In this document: positions 1 through 6,249 of the stretch, piece after piece
Numbering within the stretch: position 1 is the first letter of the stretch
How the letters are laid out: each line of letters starts with the position of its first letter
Assembly (NCBI GenBank): GCA_029267975.1
Contig: JAJUHH010000129.1
Span: 1 to 7,791, forward strand
DNA: 7,791 nt
Direction: 5' to 3'
Source: Clostridiales bacterium
Lineage (GTDB): Bacteria; Bacillota; Clostridia; Lachnospirales; Lachnospiraceae
The notes under the pieces: generated by a model
Seen by the model: the letters and a program-made list of their open reading frames with translations, nothing else
Told to the model about the DNA's origin: nothing
The model's database searches: none
Translations under genes and position numbers: made by a program

Positions 1-2
1 AA

Positions 3-185
3 AATTTATTTGATAGGGAGCAGGATAGAAAGGAGGCTGGATTACAGATGCCAAAAGACAGTCAAATAGATAAAAAGGATGTAAGAGAGAAAAAAGCCAA
101 CGGACAAACGACAATCGCTGACGAAGAAGCAAAGAATAAAAACAGGACAGCGAAAAAGCAATCCGTGAAGCATAATGATATCTAG
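3..185 (+). CDS. Lysine-rich reading frame, open at left edge (partial gene tail or 45-aa protein)
   Basis: The frame has no stop from the window edge to the TAG at 183-185, so it may be the last 60 codons of a gene that starts outside the window. Alternatively ATG 48-50 begins a 45-residue protein, because AAAGGAGG at 29-36 is a good ribosome site, although its 11-base spacing is a little long. The product is extremely hydrophilic: Lys, Asp, Glu, Asn and Gln dominate, with several KK pairs, no hydrophobic stretch, no cysteine, and the ending VKHNDI. I recognise no domain. Such composition fits either a disordered cytoplasmic tail or a small basic protein. The in-frame opening and the ribosome site argue in opposite directions, and only the sequence to the left can decide. 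Confidence 0.45.
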   Translation, partial: NLFDREQDRKEAGLQMPKDSQIDKKDVREKKANGQTTIADEEAKNKNRTAKKQSVKHNDI

Positions 186-376
186 TATGTTATATGAAGT
201 ATATAAAATAAAGAGTGTTGTTAATATCTGTAAATAAAACAGGCTAAATTAAATAAAGCAAGTAGAATAAAGTATGTCGATAAGAGTATGCAAATTAAAT
301 TTTGTAGCTTAGTAAATGCTGATATAAGTATATTGTCGGAGTAAGAATCCTGTGCAAGAAAGGAAGCGTGAGCAGT
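186..376. other. AT-rich intergenic region before the small ORF/HD pair
   Basis: This is very AT-rich, with many short A/T runs and no reading frame having a ribosome site. A weak promoter is possible: TTGTAG (302-307) lies upstream of TATAAG (323-328), but the 15-base spacing is short and TAAGTA (325-330) would be needed for a 17-base spacing. No hairpin followed by a T-run is seen after the stop at 185, so the upstream frame is not visibly terminated here. The region probably carries the promoter for the 377-1191 pair. Confidence 0.4.
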
Positions 377-541
377 ATGGCGAAAGCAGGAATGAGAAGA
401 CCGGATGTGACAGAGCCCCATGGTACCGAAGGCAGGCAGAGAATGCATGTAAAAAGGAATGAAACAGAACCGGTTCCTGAACTTCAGGGTAAGGAGAAGA
501 CGGGCCATAAAAAAGCCAGCCCCATGGATCCGCAAAGATGA
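377..541 (+). CDS. Small basic protein, 54 aa, coupled to the HD gene
   Basis: ATG 377 to TGA 539-541 encodes 54 residues rich in Lys, Arg, His, Pro and Glu, with no membrane segment, signal peptide or cysteine. Recognisable stretches are MRRPDVTEPHGTE near the start and PVPELQGKEKTGHKKA near the end. This is a real mix of residues, unlike the low-complexity A/T around it. The ribosome site is modest (AAGGAAG around 359-365, about 11 bases from the ATG). The stop overlaps the start of the HD-domain gene as ATGA, a classic sign of translational coupling. I have a faint memory of similar short basic proteins in Lachnospiraceae genomes but cannot name a family. The function is unknown; it may be an accessory peptide of the HD protein or an independent small protein. 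Confidence 0.6.
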   Translation: MAKAGMRRPDVTEPHGTEGRQRMHVKRNETEPVPELQGKEKTGHKKASPMDPQR

Positions 542-1191
542 ATAAAGGAATGAATAAAATTGATAAATACGAACGTTTTAATGAGATTACCTGGCACCTT
601 ATGGAGGATGAGAAACCATCGGTTTATCTCAATCAACAAGCACAGCAAGGTGGTCTCGCAGAATATCCCTTTTCCATGCTTATAAAGCTTCGGGATACCA
701 AACAGGAGCCCAAACATCATCCGGAGGGAGTTGTGTGGGATCATACAATGTTAGTCGTGGATGAAGCGGCCAGGGTTCGGGATAAGACAAGAGACCCTAA
801 GGTATTTATGTGGGCTGCACTGCTGCATGATATCGGAAAGCCGGATACAACAAAAATCCGCAGAGGAAGGCTGACCTCCTATGACCATGATAAAGTGGGA
901 GAAGAATTGGCTTTTGCTTTTTTAGAGCAGTTTGGTTTGGAGAAGGACTTTATCCGGGCCGTTTCTGTATTGGTACGCTATCATATGCATATCCTTTATG
1001 TCCTAAAGGACCTTCCCTTTGCTGATATGGAAGGCTTGCTTAGGAAAGTGGATGTGGAGGAGCTTGCTTTATTATGTTTGTGTGACCGTCTCGGAAGAGG
1101 AAGGGTTGATAAGGATGCGGAGTATGAACATTATGAGGCATTTCGTAAGATCCTGACTCAGAAGCGGGAACGCTTGACGGTTCCTTCCTAA
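538..1191 (+). CDS. Stand-alone HD-domain phosphohydrolase (CCA-adding-enzyme HD type)
   Basis: This 217-residue soluble protein is predicted to be a metal-dependent phosphohydrolase. The HD signature is complete: His69 (WDH), His97-Asp98 in ALLHDIGKP, His117 in the YDHD segment, His149 (RYH), and a late Asp183 in LCDRLGR that can supply the last metal ligand. The preceding HHPEG (60-64) and the helical N-terminus resemble the C-terminal HD half of bacterial CCA tRNA nucleotidyltransferases, which in E. coli has phosphatase, 2'-nucleotidase and 2',3'-cyclic phosphodiesterase activity. Here no nucleotidyltransferase head is present, so the domain stands alone, and its substrate (a nucleotide, RNA end or other phosphate ester) cannot be read from sequence. 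Start 538 is chosen for the ATGA overlap with the small ORF. ATG 550 is possible, but its AAAGGA (544-549) lies directly against it, too close to serve. Confidence 0.85.
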   Translation: MNKGMNKIDKYERFNEITWHLMEDEKPSVYLNQQAQQGGLAEYPFSMLIKLRDTKQEPKHHPEGVVWDHTMLVVDEAARVRDKTRDPKVFMWAALLHDIGKPDTTKIRRGRLTSYDHDKVGEELAFAFLEQFGLEKDFIRAVSVLVRYHMHILYVLKDLPFADMEGLLRKVDVEELALLCLCDRLGRGRVDKDAEYEHYEAFRKILTQKRERLTVPS

Positions 1192-1329
1192 GTATTCAGA
1201 CAGTAAATGTTTCTATAGGACTTAAATTCAGACTTTCTTGTGAAATTGTGCATATCGCTGACAATTTTATGCCACTATGTTCGATCTTACAAGAAGCATC
1301 AGGATTTAGGTCCTTTTCTAAAATATTTC

Positions 1330-1358
1330 TGGATTTTTCATATTATCTCCTTTATAAT
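1330..1358 (+). promoter_or_regulatory. Candidate sigma-A promoter for nfnA
   Basis: A perfect TATAAT sits at 1353-1358. At 17 bases upstream the -35 position reads TGGATT (1330-1335), a poor match to TTGACA, and there is no TG extension to compensate. Transcription would start near 1365, leaving a leader of about 55 bases before the nfnA ATG. The location just ahead of a metabolic operon supports the call, while the weak -35 limits confidence or suggests that an activator is needed. Confidence 0.4.
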
Positions 1359-1405
1359 GTATCTAAATATTCTATACCTATTTGCACAAGGATTCACATG
1401 GAGAA

Positions 1406-1410
1406 AGAGG
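1406..1410 (+). promoter_or_regulatory. Ribosome binding site that sets the nfnA start
   Basis: AGAGG lies 8 bases before ATG 1419. ATG 1398, seven codons upstream and in frame, has no comparable purine box. This, and the typical family N-terminus that follows 1419, decides the start. Confidence 0.55.
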
Positions 1411-1418
1411 TAAGTTCA

Positions 1419-2312
1419 ATGGCTGAACGTTTTCAATACACCATCCTGAAGAAGGAACGTCTTACTGATTCTATATATCTGATGGATATTAAAGCTCCAA
1501 GAGTCGCAAAGAACTGCTATCCCGGCCAATTTGTCATTGTTAAGATGGATGAGAAGGGGGAACGAATCCCTTTAACCATATGTGATTATAATCGGGAAGA
1601 GGGTTCTGTTACGATTGTATTTCAGGCCCTTGGTTCTTCCACAAAATTAATGGCTACATATGAAGAAGGGGAAGCCTTCCGTGATTTTACTGGTCCTCTG
1701 GGACATAGATCTGAGTTGATTGACCTGCCGAAAGAAGAGTTAAGGAAGTTGAATATCCTCTTCATTGCCGGAGGGGTAGGAACAGCACCGGTTTATCCCC
1801 AGGTGAAATGGATGAAGGAGAACGGTTACGACGTTGACTGTATCATTGGTGCAAGAAATAAAGATCTGATCATTCTGGAAGACAAAGTAAGGTCCCAGGT
1901 GGCCAATCTTTATATCGCTACAGACGATGGTTCCTATGGATTTAAGGGTAATGTCAATGATTGCCTGAAGGATCTGATCAATCATCAGGGCAAAAAATAT
2001 GATCTTGTGGTCGCAATCGGACCCATGATCATGATGAAATTTGTCAGTCAGCTGACCAAGGAGCTTGGAATTAGGACCATTGTCAGCATGAACCCTGTTA
2101 TGGTTGACGGAACCGGTATGTGCGGAGCCTGCAGGCTGACGATAGGAAATGAGGTTAAGTTTGCCTGTGTGGATGGACCGGAGTTTGACGGTCATTTGGT
2201 AAATTTTGATGAGGCTATGAAGAGGGTTTCCATGTATAAATCAGAGGAAGGTAAGCTCCTGCTTCGTGAGAAGGAAGGAAGCACCCATCATCATCCGGAC
2301 TGTGTTGTATGA
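1419..2312 (+). CDS. nfnA: NfnA: FAD/[2Fe-2S] subunit of NADH-dependent reduced ferredoxin:NADP+ oxidoreductase
   Basis: This 297-residue cytoplasmic flavoprotein is the NADH-side subunit of the electron-bifurcating Nfn complex, which couples NADP+ reduction by ferredoxin to NADP+ reduction by NADH. The order is a ferredoxin-reductase-like FAD domain (1-100, with RIPLTICD at 49-56), an NAD-binding domain (110-225, GGVGTAP at 118-124 and TDDGSYGFKG at 168-177), then the cluster-binding segment. Cluster residues are Asp230, Cys235, Cys238 and Cys250. Asp230 stands where the related dihydroorotate dehydrogenase subunit PyrK has its first cysteine, and an Asp plus three Cys is the known [2Fe-2S] ligation of NfnA, so this favours NfnA over PyrK. 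The partner nfnB follows after 68 bases. The C-terminus carries an unusual THHHPDC tail. Older annotations call this family sulfide dehydrogenase subunit or ferredoxin-NADP reductase subunit alpha. Confidence 0.92.
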   Translation: MAERFQYTILKKERLTDSIYLMDIKAPRVAKNCYPGQFVIVKMDEKGERIPLTICDYNREEGSVTIVFQALGSSTKLMATYEEGEAFRDFTGPLGHRSELIDLPKEELRKLNILFIAGGVGTAPVYPQVKWMKENGYDVDCIIGARNKDLIILEDKVRSQVANLYIATDDGSYGFKGNVNDCLKDLINHQGKKYDLVVAIGPMIMMKFVSQLTKELGIRTIVSMNPVMVDGTGMCGACRLTIGNEVKFACVDGPEFDGHLVNFDEAMKRVSMYKSEEGKLLLREKEGSTHHHPDCVV

Positions 2313-2317
2313 TGATT

Positions 2318-2333
2318 TCGCAATATTTTGCGA
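2318..2333 (+). repeat. Perfect inverted repeat in the nfnA-nfnB gap
   Basis: TCGCAA-TATT-TTGCGA forms a 6-bp stem with a 4-base loop only 5 bases after the nfnA stop. The downstream sequence is not a T-run, so it is not an intrinsic terminator. It could protect or process the mRNA between the two cistrons, or be a protein site. Confidence 0.5.
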
Positions 2334-2340
2334 GTTATTG

Positions 2341-2359
2341 AAGGGTTGTTACTGCCCTT
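2341..2359 (+). repeat. Second small hairpin before nfnB
   Basis: AAGGG and CCCTT flank a 9-base loop, giving a 5-bp stem that ends 4 bases before the nfnB ribosome site (AGGGAGG, 2364-2370, 10 bases from the ATG). It is too weak to terminate. CCCTT could alternatively pair with the ribosome site, but this is only a possibility. Confidence 0.3.
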
Positions 2360-2380
2360 AATTAGGGAGGATTTGATTAC

Positions 2381-3763
2381 ATGGATGTATTAAAGAGAGT
2401 GCCTGTCAGGGAGCAGGCTCCTGAGATTAGAGCAAAGAATTTTAAAGAGGTTTGTTATGGATATAATCTGGAGGAAGCCATGGAAGAGGCTTCTCGCTGC
2501 ATACAGTGCAAGAACGCCAAGTGTATTCAGGGATGCCCTGTCTCCATTGATATTCCAGGATTTATCAAGCAAATAAGGGATGGCAATCCGGAAGAAGCCT
2601 TTCGGATTATCAGCAATTATTCGGCACTCCCTGCTGTCTGCGGAAGAGTATGCCCCCAGGAAACACAATGTGAGGAAAGGTGTATCCGTGGTATCAAGGG
2701 CGACCCGGTATCCATTGGTAAGCTGGAGCGCTTTGCTGCTGACTGGGCCAGGGATCATCAGATCAAGCCTGAGCCACCCAAGACGAAAAAGGGCAAGAAG
2801 GTAGCGGTCATCGGTGCAGGTCCTGCCGGATTAACCTGTGCAGGAGATCTGGCAAAGTTCGGTTATGATGTGACCATTTTTGAAGCCCTGCATGAGCCGG
2901 GTGGAGTGCTTGTCTATGGCATTCCGGAGTTTCGACTACCTAAGGATGAGGTAGTAAAACAGGAAATTGATAATTTGCGGGCGCTTGGGGTTAAGATAGA
3001 AACCAATGTGATTGTTGGTAAGTCAGTGACCATTGATGAACTGATGGAGGAGGAAGGCTTTGAGGCCGTCTTTATCGGCACAGGAGCGGGTCTTCCTAAG
3101 TTCATGGGGATTCCGGGGGAGAATGCCAACGGTGTGTTTTCCGCCAACGAATATCTAACCAGAAGTAATCTGATGAAAGCCTTTGATCAGAATTATGATA
3201 CACCCATTATTGCAGGGACCAGGGTAGCTGTGGTAGGTGGTGGAAATGTAGCAATGGATGCCGCCAGAACAGCTTTACGACTGGGAGCCCAGGTTTATAT
3301 CGTTTACCGCAGGGGAGAAGAAGAACTGCCGGCCAGAGTAGAGGAGGTTCATCACGCTAAGGAGGAAGGCGTCATCTTTAAGTTCCTAACCAATCCAACA
3401 GAAATTCTTGTAAATGATAATGGATGGGTTTGCGGCATGCGCTGCGTGGAAATGGAACTGGGCGAAGCGGATGAGAGCGGAAGACGTCGACCTGTGGAGA
3501 AAAAGGATTCAGAATTTGTATTAGAGCTGGATACGGTGATCATGGCCTTGGGCACCAGTCCAAATCCATTGATTGCAGCCACAACAAAAGGCTTGAATAC
3601 GAACAGACATAAGTGTATTATTGCAGATGAGGAAACCGGTTTAACATCGAGAGAAGGCGTGTTTGCCGGAGGCGATGCAGTTACAGGAGCAGCGACAGTA
3701 ATCCTTGCTATGGGGGCAGGAAAGGCGGCTGCTGCCGGAATAGATAAGTATCTTTCAAAATGA
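2381..3763 (+). CDS. nfnB: NfnB: FAD/[4Fe-4S] subunit of NADH-dependent reduced ferredoxin:NADP+ oxidoreductase
   Basis: This 460-residue cytoplasmic subunit carries the bifurcating FAD, the NADP(H) site and two [4Fe-4S] clusters. The N-terminal iron-sulfur domain has Cys40, 43, 48, 52 and Cys87, 91, 97, 101. By comparison with dihydropyrimidine dehydrogenase, Cys40/43/48/101 should bind one cluster and Cys52/91/97 the other, with Glu116 (LERFA) at the position of that enzyme's glutamine ligand. The FAD site is GAGPAG (145-150) with GGVLVYGIPEFRLPK following. The NADPH site is VVGGGNVAMDAAR (284-296) with the YRRGEEELPAR motif after it (309-319). FAGGDAVTGAATV (428-440) closes the FAD fold. 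The family also includes glutamate synthase small chain (GltD) and is often misannotated as such. The adjacent nfnA and the absence of a gltB favour NfnB. Confidence 0.93.
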   Translation: MDVLKRVPVREQAPEIRAKNFKEVCYGYNLEEAMEEASRCIQCKNAKCIQGCPVSIDIPGFIKQIRDGNPEEAFRIISNYSALPAVCGRVCPQETQCEERCIRGIKGDPVSIGKLERFAADWARDHQIKPEPPKTKKGKKVAVIGAGPAGLTCAGDLAKFGYDVTIFEALHEPGGVLVYGIPEFRLPKDEVVKQEIDNLRALGVKIETNVIVGKSVTIDELMEEEGFEAVFIGTGAGLPKFMGIPGENANGVFSANEYLTRSNLMKAFDQNYDTPIIAGTRVAVVGGGNVAMDAARTALRLGAQVYIVYRRGEEELPARVEEVHHAKEEGVIFKFLTNPTEILVNDNGWVCGMRCVEMELGEADESGRRRPVEKKDSEFVLELDTVIMALGTSPNPLIAATTKGLNTNRHKCIIADEETGLTSREGVFAGGDAVTGAATVILAMGAGKAAAAGIDKYLSK

Positions 3764-3793
3764 CAAATGATAATACGCATTGGGGAACGTATT

Positions 3794-3798
3794 GGAGG
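3794..3798 (+). promoter_or_regulatory. GGAGG box relevant to the start of the GGDEF-EAL gene
   Basis: GGAGG lies 4 bases before ATG 3803. The spacing is shorter than ideal, but it is the only good purine box near either candidate start. ATG 3767 has no Shine-Dalgarno sequence and would depend on coupling to the nfnB stop 3 bases upstream. Confidence 0.45.
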
Positions 3799-3802
3799 AC
3801 CT

Positions 3803-5344
3803 ATGGGATATTTTGTGATTGATCGATCAGCCGGATTAGCCTTAATTGCAGCTGTTGCTATGCTTATACTGCTGCTAGTTGTTTTGTGGGTACGTCTGAA
3901 ATTTGAAATACGCGCTAAAAATCTTACGGAAGAGGAAAACAAAGAGATTAAAGAACGGTATCAGGAGCTTGAGGAAACATGCAACTCTGCACTCACTTCC
4001 CTGGACGAGCTATCGATCAAATATGAGGAACTGAATAAAAATAAGGAAAACATGAAGAAGCTCGCTTATAGTGATTATCTGACAGAGCTTCCGAATCGTA
4101 CGGCCTTTACTGAAATGCTCGATAGCATTATGCTGACCTTACGAAGTGGGGAGACCGTAGGAATTATGGATATTGACATTGATAATTTTAAAAATATCAA
4201 TGATACCTTAGGACATTCTTACGGGGATGAGCTTTTGATCGATGTTACCCACCGTCTGAAGCAGGCAATGGATGAGAATGATTATCTTGCCAGGATCGGT
4301 GGTGACGAATTTATTATTCTCACCCAGAATTTGGATGATACAGTAACCTATGAGGAGAAGATAAAGAAGATCAAAAAGGTATTCAGCTATCCCTTTGTGT
4401 TATCCACCAAAGAATACTTTGTCACTGTAAGTATCGGTGTTGCTTTTGCACCCAAGGATGGCAAGAATTCTCAAGCCTTGATCAAGAATGTAGATGCAGC
4501 TATGTATGTGGCTAAGGCAAATGGTAAAAACACACACGCTTATTTTGATTATTCCTTTAATCAGAAGCTGACAGAAAAGATCGAGATTCAGTCAGAGCTT
4601 CGTAAGGCAATAGAACGGGAAGAATTTGTACTGTTTTATCAGGCTCAGATGAACCTGGAAACCAAAAAAGTAGTGGGCTTTGAAGCCTTGATCCGCTGGA
4701 AGCATCCGGAGCGGGGAATGATTGCGCCGGATGAATTCATCTATTTGGCGGAGGAAACAGGGCTGATCATACCAATCGGTAAGTGGGTGCTTCGTACTGC
4801 CTGCTACCAATTAAAAGAGTGGACAAAGCATTATCCCGATATTACTATGGCGGTAAATCTATCTGCAAGACAATTTAAGGATAGAGATATTGTAAAAACA
4901 GTTTATGATATTATTGAGGAGACCGGAATCGAGCCTGCTCATCTGGAGCTGGAGATCACGGAAAGTGTTGCCTTGGATGATATTGATTATACCATCAAGA
5001 CCATTGAAGAGCTTCGCAAGCTGGGAGTGAATTTCTCATTGGATGACTTTGGAACGGGCTATTCCTCTATGAGCTATCTGAAGAGATTGCCGGTTAGCAA
5101 CTTAAAGATTGATAAGAGCTTCCTTGATACTGTAATGGAGGATGAAAGTGATCAAAAGATTATTCAGACCATTATTAGTCTGGCCAGAAATCTTGATCTT
5201 TTTGTTATTGCAGAAGGTGTGGAAAGCTTTGATCAGGAGCAGTTTTTAAAGGCTGCCAATTGTGATAAGGCACAAGGATACTTCTATAGCGAACCGGTTC
5301 CTCAGGATAGGGCAGAAATGATCCTGAAGAATAAGATTTCATAA
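3803..5344 (+). CDS. Membrane-anchored GGDEF-EAL cyclic-di-GMP turnover protein
   Basis: With start ATG 3803 the protein has 513 residues (525 from ATG 3767). One membrane helix (about 11-30) is followed by a charged, probably coiled-coil linker (38-85), then GGDEF and EAL domains in the cytoplasm. There is no PAS, GAF, HAMP or extracellular sensor domain. The GGDEF domain looks catalytic: metal Asp125 in DIDNFKNIND and intact GGDEF at 166-170. The product-inhibition I-site (RxxD) reads DEND at 157-160, so feedback inhibition is probably missing. The EAL domain keeps all expected catalytic residues: Glu294 (EAL 294-296), Asn352, Glu384, Glu387, Asp414-Asp415 in DDFGTGYSS, Lys435, Glu471 and Gln491. 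Both cyclase and phosphodiesterase activity are therefore possible; the net direction is unknown. It follows nfnB by 39 bases with no terminator and is probably cotranscribed with it. Confidence 0.9.
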   Translation: MGYFVIDRSAGLALIAAVAMLILLLVVLWVRLKFEIRAKNLTEEENKEIKERYQELEETCNSALTSLDELSIKYEELNKNKENMKKLAYSDYLTELPNRTAFTEMLDSIMLTLRSGETVGIMDIDIDNFKNINDTLGHSYGDELLIDVTHRLKQAMDENDYLARIGGDEFIILTQNLDDTVTYEEKIKKIKKVFSYPFVLSTKEYFVTVSIGVAFAPKDGKNSQALIKNVDAAMYVAKANGKNTHAYFDYSFNQKLTEKIEIQSELRKAIEREEFVLFYQAQMNLETKKVVGFEALIRWKHPERGMIAPDEFIYLAEETGLIIPIGKWVLRTACYQLKEWTKHYPDITMAVNLSARQFKDRDIVKTVYDIIEETGIEPAHLELEITESVALDDIDYTIKTIEELRKLGVNFSLDDFGTGYSSMSYLKRLPVSNLKIDKSFLDTVMEDESDQKIIQTIISLARNLDLFVIAEGVESFDQEQFLKAANCDKAQGYFYSEPVPQDRAEMILKNKIS

Positions 5345-5347
5345 TAT

Positions 5348-5359
5348 AAGTTTAAACTT
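5348..5359. repeat. 12-base palindrome before the YhhN-like gene
   Basis: AAGTTTAAACTT is a perfect palindrome just after the GGDEF-EAL stop and directly adjoining the possible -35 box TTGTTA at 5360-5365. It could be an operator, but short A/T palindromes occur by chance in such DNA. Confidence 0.25.
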
Positions 5360-5388
5360 TTGTTAACTGAATTTTACGATCCTACATT
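5360..5388 (+). promoter_or_regulatory. Candidate promoter of the YhhN-like gene
   Basis: TTGTTA (5360-5365) and TACATT (5383-5388) are separated by exactly 17 bases, each matching four of six consensus positions. The start of transcription would be near 5395, about 29 bases before ATG 5424. With no terminator after the GGDEF-EAL gene, read-through from upstream is equally possible. Confidence 0.35.
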
Positions 5389-5423
5389 ATTGGCAACATA
5401 TCTTATATAAGGGGCAGATGGGT

Positions 5424-6239
5424 ATGAGAATGGTGAAACCTTTGAAAAAGCGGAGCATGGAAAGCATATTCCTTTTTCTTCAAGGGGTCTTGTATGTTAC
5501 CTTCCTTGCCCTGGATGTTACGGGCAGTGACACCGCCTTATCCAATAAAATCAAATATCTTGTGATCATACTGTGCTTTTGCTATGCGCTTCTTGCCGGC
5601 AAAGGCACGGTTCGTTTTGTGAAGGCAGCCCAGTTATTTACCTTATTGGCGGATCTTTATTTACTGCTTTTAGATTACTATCTCTATGGTGTCATGGTTT
5701 TTATCTTGGTACAGCATTTATACAGCATTCGTCTGCTGATTCTCAAGCAGGAGACTGAAAGAGTACCTTCGAAGTCTTTTGCGCAGGAAACTGATAGGGA
5801 AGCATCGAAGTCATTTGATCAGGAGTCAGATTTTCAAGGCAAAAGGGTTCGACAGATGGTCTGCAGCTATTTGAAGAGATTTGTCCTGCAGATCCTTGGG
5901 GCTCTTTGTGTTTGTATGGTATTAGCAGCCAGGCACATATCTCTGGAACTACTATCGGTTACTTCGATTTATTATTTTATCCTGATCTTATCCAATGTTG
6001 TTACAGCCATAAGGCTTGCGCATGCCACCCCCGGGCATAAAGGCAATATCCTGTATGCATGGGGAATGCTTCTGTTTCTCTTTTGTGATATTAATGTAGG
6101 GCTATATAATCTGTCCGCTTTTATTCTACTTCCGGAGCAGCTTGCTTTTTTGATTGATTCAGTGTCCTCGATTCTCATGTGGACCTTTTATGCTCCGTCG
6201 CAGGTACTCATAGCAGTCAGCAGCAGGTATGCTGATTAA
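5424..6239 (+). CDS. YhhN/TMEM86-like membrane protein with repeat-bearing central loop
   Basis: This is a 271-residue integral membrane protein with about eight hydrophobic helices (roughly 13-30, 45-59, 65-83, 88-106, 153-169, 176-199, 209-230, 240-266). I assign it to the YhhN/TMEM86 family on two patterns: LLADLYLLLL followed by VFILVQHLYSIRL (Asp77, His98), and LLFLFCDINVGLYNL followed by WTFYAPSQVLIAVS (Asp222, Gln260). Animal TMEM86 members are lysoplasmalogenases that hydrolyse vinyl-ether lysophospholipids; the bacterial role is less clear, though many clostridia do make plasmalogens. The hydrophilic loop between helices 4 and 5 (107-150) is longer than I expect and contains a 12-residue tandem repeat. 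ATG 5424 is preferred because AAGGGG (5409-5414) lies 9 bases before it; ATG 5418 would have only 3 bases, and ATG 5430 is further off. Family assignment is from motif memory and should be treated as probable. Confidence 0.65.
   Translation: MRMVKPLKKRSMESIFLFLQGVLYVTFLALDVTGSDTALSNKIKYLVIILCFCYALLAGKGTVRFVKAAQLFTLLADLYLLLLDYYLYGVMVFILVQHLYSIRLLILKQETERVPSKSFAQETDREASKSFDQESDFQGKRVRQMVCSYLKRFVLQILGALCVCMVLAARHISLELLSVTSIYYFILILSNVVTAIRLAHATPGHKGNILYAWGMLLFLFCDINVGLYNLSAFILLPEQLAFLIDSVSSILMWTFYAPSQVLIAVSSRYAD
5748..5837 (+). repeat. 36-base in-frame tandem repeat, about 2.5 copies
   Basis: Copies start at 5748, 5784 and 5820 (the last partial). They encode QETERVPSKSFA, QETDREASKSFD and QESDFQ. 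The core TCGAAGTC is identical in both full copies, and differences elsewhere show that the duplication is not recent. The length is a multiple of three, so the frame is preserved. It forms the hydrophilic loop of the YhhN-like protein. Confidence 0.8.
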
Positions 6240-6249
6240 GGTGAAAGGG

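Larger units (their letters stand above)
1192..1418. other. Intergenic leader between the HD gene and nfnA
   Basis: This AT-rich leader lies upstream of nfnA. It is open in the nfnA frame back to GTG 1248, but that extension would read as a non-homologous hydrophobic stretch and lacks a ribosome site, so I treat it as untranslated. There is no clear intrinsic terminator after the HD gene and no recognisable riboswitch. A TATAAT box lies at 1353-1358. Confidence 0.5.

Noticed and set aside
221..744. Two overlapping - strand frames opposite the small ORF and the start of the HD gene
   Set aside because: Both lack ribosome sites, have the composition of reversed A/T-rich DNA and lie over better-supported + strand genes.
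1248..1418. In-frame N-terminal extension of nfnA from GTG 1248
   Set aside because: It has no ribosome site, contains the TATAAT box, and its translation does not resemble the family N-terminus. ATG 1419 with AGAGG fits.
1740..2758. - strand frames opposite nfnA and nfnB
   Set aside because: The + strand proteins are clearly identified by family motifs, and the reverse frames have no signal of their own.
3352..3942. 196-codon - strand frame opposite nfnB and the GGDEF-EAL gene
   Set aside because: It is Ser/Ile/Pro-rich, as expected from the reverse complement of a coding gene, spans two real genes and has no recognisable domain.
5345..5423. Cyclic-di-GMP riboswitch near the GGDEF-EAL gene
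   Set aside because: I looked for the conserved class I core and paired stems here and in 1192-1418 and 6284-6625 and found neither.
5573..5758. 61-codon + strand frame inside the YhhN-like gene
   Set aside because: It overlaps a long membrane-protein frame that matches a family, and has no ribosome site.
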